Origin: Methanosarcinales archaeon
GTDB lineage: Archaea > Halobacteriota > Methanosarcinia > Methanosarcinales > Methanogasteraceae
Length of the DNA stretch: 9,426 nucleotides
Reading direction: 5' to 3'
NCBI GenBank assembly: GCA_003661105.1
Contig: QMVM01000064.1
Location: 1-9,426 of the forward strand
Shown here in pieces: positions 6,601-9,426 of the stretch; position 1 is the first letter of the stretch; every line of letters starts with the position of its first letter. The notes under the pieces are model-generated. The model did not search any database. It had not been told where the DNA came from and saw only the letters and a list, made by a program, of their open reading frames with translations. A program made the translations under genes and the position numbers.

Positions 6601-9426
6601 AGTGAATTTCGTGGTGGATGGTGCAGTCGTTGAGAGTACCACAGTCTCCAGTCTTCCGAGTGGAGCGAGCATCCCTGTATGTTTCGAATGGGCGACTCCC
6701 TCTATAGAGGAGGTGTATGATATCGCAGTCTATGCAACAGCGGTATCCGGGGAGAATATCACGGTAAACAACCATGAAGCCATGAGTGTGTATGTGGTCG
6801 AACCGGCGGGATGCATAACTGTGGCTGTGCTCGACTCGCCTGGTACTGATTTTGTCAGCAATTTCTACTGGGACGACCTGAGCAACAACTGGTATGAATA
6901 CGGAAAATATATTGTAGACATAAATTATACCGCGCTGGACAAAGAAGAGATAACTTACGATGACATCAGATCTACCGGAGCAGATGTGCTTGCTATTCCG
7001 GATTCGTCGGTTTGCGGTCTTGGGTGGGAGTTTACAGACAGTGAAATCGATGCGATCATCCAATACGTGCAGGAAGGTCATGGATTGACAGGAAGTTTCG
7101 GAACATTATCCAGCGAGGTCCCGAATAACATGTTACTTGCGCCGATGTTTGGTCTGGACCCGGATGCGGTTGGGTGCAGGCGTGGATGGTTCGATCCGGT
7201 ATTTGACCTTCTTGATCCGGATAATTCCCTATTTGCAGAACTTCCGAATCCCTACCGGGGCGGAATGGATGGCACAACCACAGATATGGTCATTAATCCG
7301 GATTATCCGGGGACAATCGTTGCCCGATCGAAGGATCGCATGGCAAATATATATGAGTACAGAGGCGATCATGTTGCGGCAGGCGCATCCGTCTACTTCA
7401 CACACGGACCTGAACTCTCCGGTTTTGGCGCGGAAGAGCAGGATAGGCAGATAGTCTATAACTCCTTTGTGTGGACGAAGGCCAATATCGAGAGAAAGCC
7501 GCATGAGATCGCGGTCTATAACCTCGAAGCAACTGACTGGATAGAACCAGACAGTTCTACCCTGATCAATGCCACTATAAAGAATAATGGATTAAATTAT
7601 GAGAGTAATATAGAAGTGAATTTCGTGGTTGATGGTGCAATCGTTGAGAGCGCCACGATACTCAATCTTTCGAGTGGAGCTAGCATTCCGGTGAGTTTTG
7701 GATGGGCGACCCCCCCTACAGAAAGGATGTATGATATCGCGATATGCGCAGTCCCGATATTGGAAGAGGATATCACGGTCAACAATGCCAAAAACAAGAG
7801 TGTGCGTGTGATCGCGCCTGCTGGTTGTCTGAAAGCGGTTGTGCTTGACTCTTACGGCACAGACGATGTCTATGTAACCGGATTCTGGGACGATCTTGGT
7901 GATGGCTGGTATAGTTATGGGGCTTATATGATCGATATCGATTACACCACACTAAACATAGAGAATATTACATACCCGGAGATATCAGATACCGGGGCAG
8001 ATGTCCTTATAATCTCATGTGCTTATGACTGGGAGTTTTCAGATTCTGAGGTAGCCGCGATCAGTCAGTATGTAGAAGAAGGTCACGGCATCATTGCAAC
8101 AGCCGGAACATTCGATTCAAGGGTTAACAACAACATCAAATTAGCGCCGTTGTTTGGAATGGCTAATATTACCGGGAATGCGTACCGGACTTCCGGAAAT
8201 TTCACGCTATATTATCCGGACCACCCGATCTTTTTGGGGCTGGATGATCCGTACCAGAGTGAGAGCTGGACCACGAATTACCCATGGGACACAACAACCG
8301 GATCCCTACTTGCCATGACTGATGACGGCCACTCCTCCATAATCACCAATGACGTAACCGGTACGGACCAGGGGTGTGCCAACATCTATCTCAACCATTT
8401 CCCGGAATCCGATGCAGGACCAAATGACACACAGTTATTCTATAATGCTGTTCTATGGGCTGGCGTGCTGCATCCGAAACCGGATCACGATTTAGGTCTG
8501 TCCGGATTCGAATATCCTGACCGGGTTTGCTGCAACATGCCGGTCCGGTTCAACGTGACCCTAAAAAACAACGGATTGAATGACGAGACTGATCTGATAG
8601 TGAATCTCACCGTGGATGGTGTCGTTCTGAATAGCACTGATATCACATTCATCGCGCAAGAAAGCGCTATCCCATTACATATCTCGGGGACTCCGGCATC
8701 ACCCGGGATTCATCGGATTAGTCTATCGGTCACAGAAGTACCGGGAGATGCTATAACGTTTAATAACCGCCTGAGTGCATGGATCGATGTGCCGGTTGCG
8801 GGTTTCAGTGGTGAATATTTGGATTACGGGACTGATACTGACGGGGATGAGTTGTATGACTATTTAACGATCGAGGTTGGCGTGAATGTAGCGGCTGCTG
8901 GAAACTATAGGATATATGGTGAGTTATACGACGGGCAGGGGTCATGGATAGCCTACGAAAGCAGTGATTATATGTATCTGGGTGTTGGCAATCAATCTAT
9001 ACCATTGGAATTCAGTGGAATCAAGATACGACAGAACGGTGTTAATGGAACATACGACCTCAGATACCTGAATCTCTATGATAGTGACTGGAATCATCTC
9101 GATTCCATATATGATGCATATACCACCACCCATTACAATTACACCGATTTCCAGAGACCGCCTGCCGAGTTCAGTGACATTTACTCGGATTACGGGACTG
9201 ATACTGATGGAGATGAGTTTTATGATTATTTAACGATCAAGGTTGGAGTTGATGTGCTAACTGCCGGGTATTATCAGGTCGAGGGAGGGCTGGATGATAG
9301 TTATGGAGCTCGCATCGATTATGGAAACAACTACACCTACCTGAACACAGGAAACCAGACCGTGCAACTCGATTTCAGTGGAATTACGATCAGGCAGAAC
9401 GAAGTTAACGGAACGTATGATCTCAG
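3626..9426 (+). CDS. giant exported subtilase (peptidase S8) with three amidotransferase-like/CARDB modules, 3' end beyond window
   Basis: The reading frame is open for 1933 codons to the window edge. Residues 1-26 are a signal peptide (MYAHKKVIGLIMLILISG core). A DANNNRIED loop near 130 and an I9-like propeptide (about 150-221) follow. The S8 domain spans about 226-522 with every active-site element: Asp252 in VIDTGID, His295 in GHGTHCAG, oxyanion Asn393 in AAGNSG, Ser465 in GTSMATPHVAG. Active proteolysis is therefore expected, on or outside the cell. Two Ig-like beta domains lie at about 525-620 and 622-715. Three tandem modules start at 721, 1063 and 1401. Each has a GATase1/ThuA-like domain (VAVLDS, GADLLVIS, YVQEGHGIIG) followed by a CARDB domain (955, 1293, 1620). 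Two 122-residue beta repeats with DYGTDTDGDE loops start at about 1727 and 1849, the second cut by the edge. N-x-S/T sequons are frequent, as in archaeal surface glycoproteins. The anchor, if any, lies outside the window. Confidence 0.93.
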   Translation, partial: MYAHKKVIGLIMLILISGVVCSPSHAEDTYAARRVNVSEDIPYDSWADTVYNEIHDSQIGNLTWGGIFNHSQEHQERDTCKYVKKSIDSTNAVCKDIYGNQTNDSIGEINLKHSFGGNIRMSVTDANNNRIEDCLDGLAMRAGIDDGEAVNVIVMYRKKSSGPSYSVSYGTLNTLNTLGAGVKYNYNTIDATALKMPAGNLNALAEVPGVEMVYLDREVHTLLDTSVPVIRGDQARSTFGVSGADVTIAVIDTGIDASHESLDDLDDDPATDDDKVIAFADFVNSQTDPYDDNGHGTHCAGIAAGTGGDSDYVGVAPMSKLVGVKVLDQYGSGSESNCIAGIEWCVLNKDVYGIDVISISWGSYMNGDGTSPMELACDSAVDAGIVVCVAAGNSGPGSSTVGNPASAKEVISVGAVEDSMDIAYFSSRGPTADDRTKPDVCAVGVDVTAPAANSGGGYVAYSGTSMATPHVAGVAALMVEYNPCITPLEVKDILHNTSLDKGDSGPDNTYGWGVVDSVAALGNVSAIRIALDTGGPYDPGNQVTITGSTSNRTIPVSAMVNVTTTSPDGSIVAFNTTTSDGEGDFSANFMLPGDSEPGDYKAEATASYGDKTGRRIATFKVGTLIIGTDAPDMVITGDPYLLEGDVWYNDGSPVSGADLNVAIKNLNDTPAYTNHTSSNATGHFTIQWTPEEVSTYTVRITARDATTLKVGLDTTTFQAPCGIVTVAVLDSWGADYDGYTIWNDLNKNWYKYGDYLIDINYTALNKEDITYEDLDLSGADLLVISNAWDDGTWTGNDWEFSDSEISAIKRYVQEGHGIIGTSGTLSTDAPNNMLLAPMFGLDPGETGKWAYWFSPIFNLIRPNHPLFTGIPDPYRSGIDMTVANLALDPGYPGTVIARSKDGTASIYVYGGDHVAAGASVYFTHVVELSDANHEDRQIVYNSFEWAKTNVERKPHEIAVYNLEAPDWIEPDSSTLINATIKNNGLNDESNIEVNFVVDGAVVESTTVSSLPSGASIPVCFEWATPSIEEVYDIAVYATAVSGENITVNNHEAMSVYVVEPAGCITVAVLDSPGTDFVSNFYWDDLSNNWYEYGKYIVDINYTALDKEEITYDDIRSTGADVLAIPDSSVCGLGWEFTDSEIDAIIQYVQEGHGLTGSFGTLSSEVPNNMLLAPMFGLDPDAVGCRRGWFDPVFDLLDPDNSLFAELPNPYRGGMDGTTTDMVINPDYPGTIVARSKDRMANIYEYRGDHVAAGASVYFTHGPELSGFGAEEQDRQIVYNSFVWTKANIERKPHEIAVYNLEATDWIEPDSSTLINATIKNNGLNYESNIEVNFVVDGAIVESATILNLSSGASIPVSFGWATPPTERMYDIAICAVPILEEDITVNNAKNKSVRVIAPAGCLKAVVLDSYGTDDVYVTGFWDDLGDGWYSYGAYMIDIDYTTLNIENITYPEISDTGADVLIISCAYDWEFSDSEVAAISQYVEEGHGIIATAGTFDSRVNNNIKLAPLFGMANITGNAYRTSGNFTLYYPDHPIFLGLDDPYQSESWTTNYPWDTTTGSLLAMTDDGHSSIITNDVTGTDQGCANIYLNHFPESDAGPNDTQLFYNAVLWAGVLHPKPDHDLGLSGFEYPDRVCCNMPVRFNVTLKNNGLNDETDLIVNLTVDGVVLNSTDITFIAQESAIPLHISGTPASPGIHRISLSVTEVPGDAITFNNRLSAWIDVPVAGFSGEYLDYGTDTDGDELYDYLTIEVGVNVAAAGNYRIYGELYDGQGSWIAYESSDYMYLGVGNQSIPLEFSGIKIRQNGVNGTYDLRYLNLYDSDWNHLDSIYDAYTTTHYNYTDFQRPPAEFSDIYSDYGTDTDGDEFYDYLTIKVGVDVLTAGYYQVEGGLDDSYGARIDYGNNYTYLNTGNQTVQLDFSGITIRQNEVNGTYDL
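5786..6811 (+). repeat. module A of the subtilase tail (GATase1/ThuA-like + CARDB), 342 codons
   Basis: This first in-frame module runs from the Cys of CGIVTVAVLDS to just before the equivalent Cys of module B. Its amidotransferase-like part keeps the beta-strand/turn pattern VLDSWG, GADLLVISN, DSEISAIKRYVQEGHGIIG and NNMLLAPMFGLDP. The CARDB part runs from HEIAVYNLEA through TLINATIKNNGLNDESN to VNNHEAMSVYV. No catalytic Cys-His pair of true amidotransferases is evident, so a binding or structural role is inferred. Confidence 0.8.
6812..7825 (+). repeat. module B of the subtilase tail, 338 codons
   Basis: The second module has the same order of elements as A (CITVAVLDSPG, GADVLAIP, YVQEGHGLTGS, NNMLLAPMFGLDP, then HEIAVYNLEATDW). 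It is closest to A. The DNA of the CARDB start (from 7490) aligns gaplessly with 6476 onward and is nearly identical, whereas the first half differs far more. Confidence 0.8.
7826..8800 (+). repeat. module C of the subtilase tail, diverged, about 325 codons
   Basis: The third module keeps CLKAVVLDSYG, GADVLIISC, DWEFSDSEVAAIS, YVEEGHGIIA and LAPLFGM. It is shorter in the middle and has lost the GDHVAAGASVYFTH segment found in A and B. Its CARDB part (PDHDLGLSGFEYP, NVTLKNNGLNDETD, VNLTVDGVVLNS) is only moderately similar to the other two, pointing to an older duplication. Confidence 0.75.
8801..9426 (+). repeat. 122-residue beta repeats with acidic DTDGD loop, one complete and one cut
   Basis: Equivalent positions 8807 and 9173 are 366 nt apart. 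Both copies carry DYGTDTDGDE, a YDYLTI(E/K)VGV strand, a G-N-Q-(S/T)-(I/V) turn, and FSGI-(K/T)-IRQN-VNGTYDL. The DxDxDG-like loop resembles calcium-binding loops of extracellular proteins. Similar repeats occur in surface proteins of methanogens and relatives. More copies may follow past the window end. Confidence 0.75.

Noticed and set aside
6578..7081. 167-codon minus-strand frame in modules A and B
   Set aside because: Shadow of the repeat modules; the plus frame is continuous and shows domain homology.

Overview
The window looks like archaeal DNA, most probably from the methanogen/ANME side of the Euryarchaeota. It carries a gene for the archaeal RNA polymerase subunit L and a CobZ-type alpha-ribazole phosphatase of the kind described in Methanosarcina. 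It also has a GXGXG beta-helix protein related to formylmethanofuran dehydrogenase subunit C. Finally, it carries a very large exported subtilase with CARDB domains and many N-glycosylation sequons, as expected of an archaeal surface protein. No closer placement can be made from sequence reading alone.

Layout. The first 2.45 kb is read from the minus strand. It contains a possible start of a gene running off the left edge, rpoL, a decayed IS4-family transposase directly upstream of rpoL, and a two-gene unit of cobZ followed by the GXGXG gene. From about 2.49 to 3.6 kb there is no intact gene. This stretch is genomic scar tissue: a small element-like structure with inverted ends and a 10-bp flanking direct repeat, short traces of former coding sequence, a GC-rich patch of unknown origin, and a second, broken copy of the first third of cobZ with its promoter. 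It ends in three 40-bp tandem repeats with dyad symmetries, which lie before the large plus-strand gene.

The plus-strand gene starts at 3626 and is still open at the window end (1933 codons visible). It encodes a signal peptide, an I9-like propeptide, a complete peptidase S8 catalytic domain with the Asp/His/Asn/Ser set, and two Ig-like beta domains. These are followed by three tandem modules, each a glutamine-amidotransferase/ThuA-like domain followed by a CARDB domain, and then by a 122-residue beta repeat carrying a DTDGD acidic loop. The second copy of that repeat is cut by the window edge. Modules A and B are nearly identical in the CARDB half at DNA level but much less so in the amidotransferase-like half. 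That suggests recent exchange between repeats.

The most interesting items are the subtilase architecture, the partial cobZ duplication that kept its promoter, the repeat-rich upstream region of the protease, and the mobile-element debris around them. The housekeeping genes (rpoL, cobZ, the GXGXG gene) appear intact.
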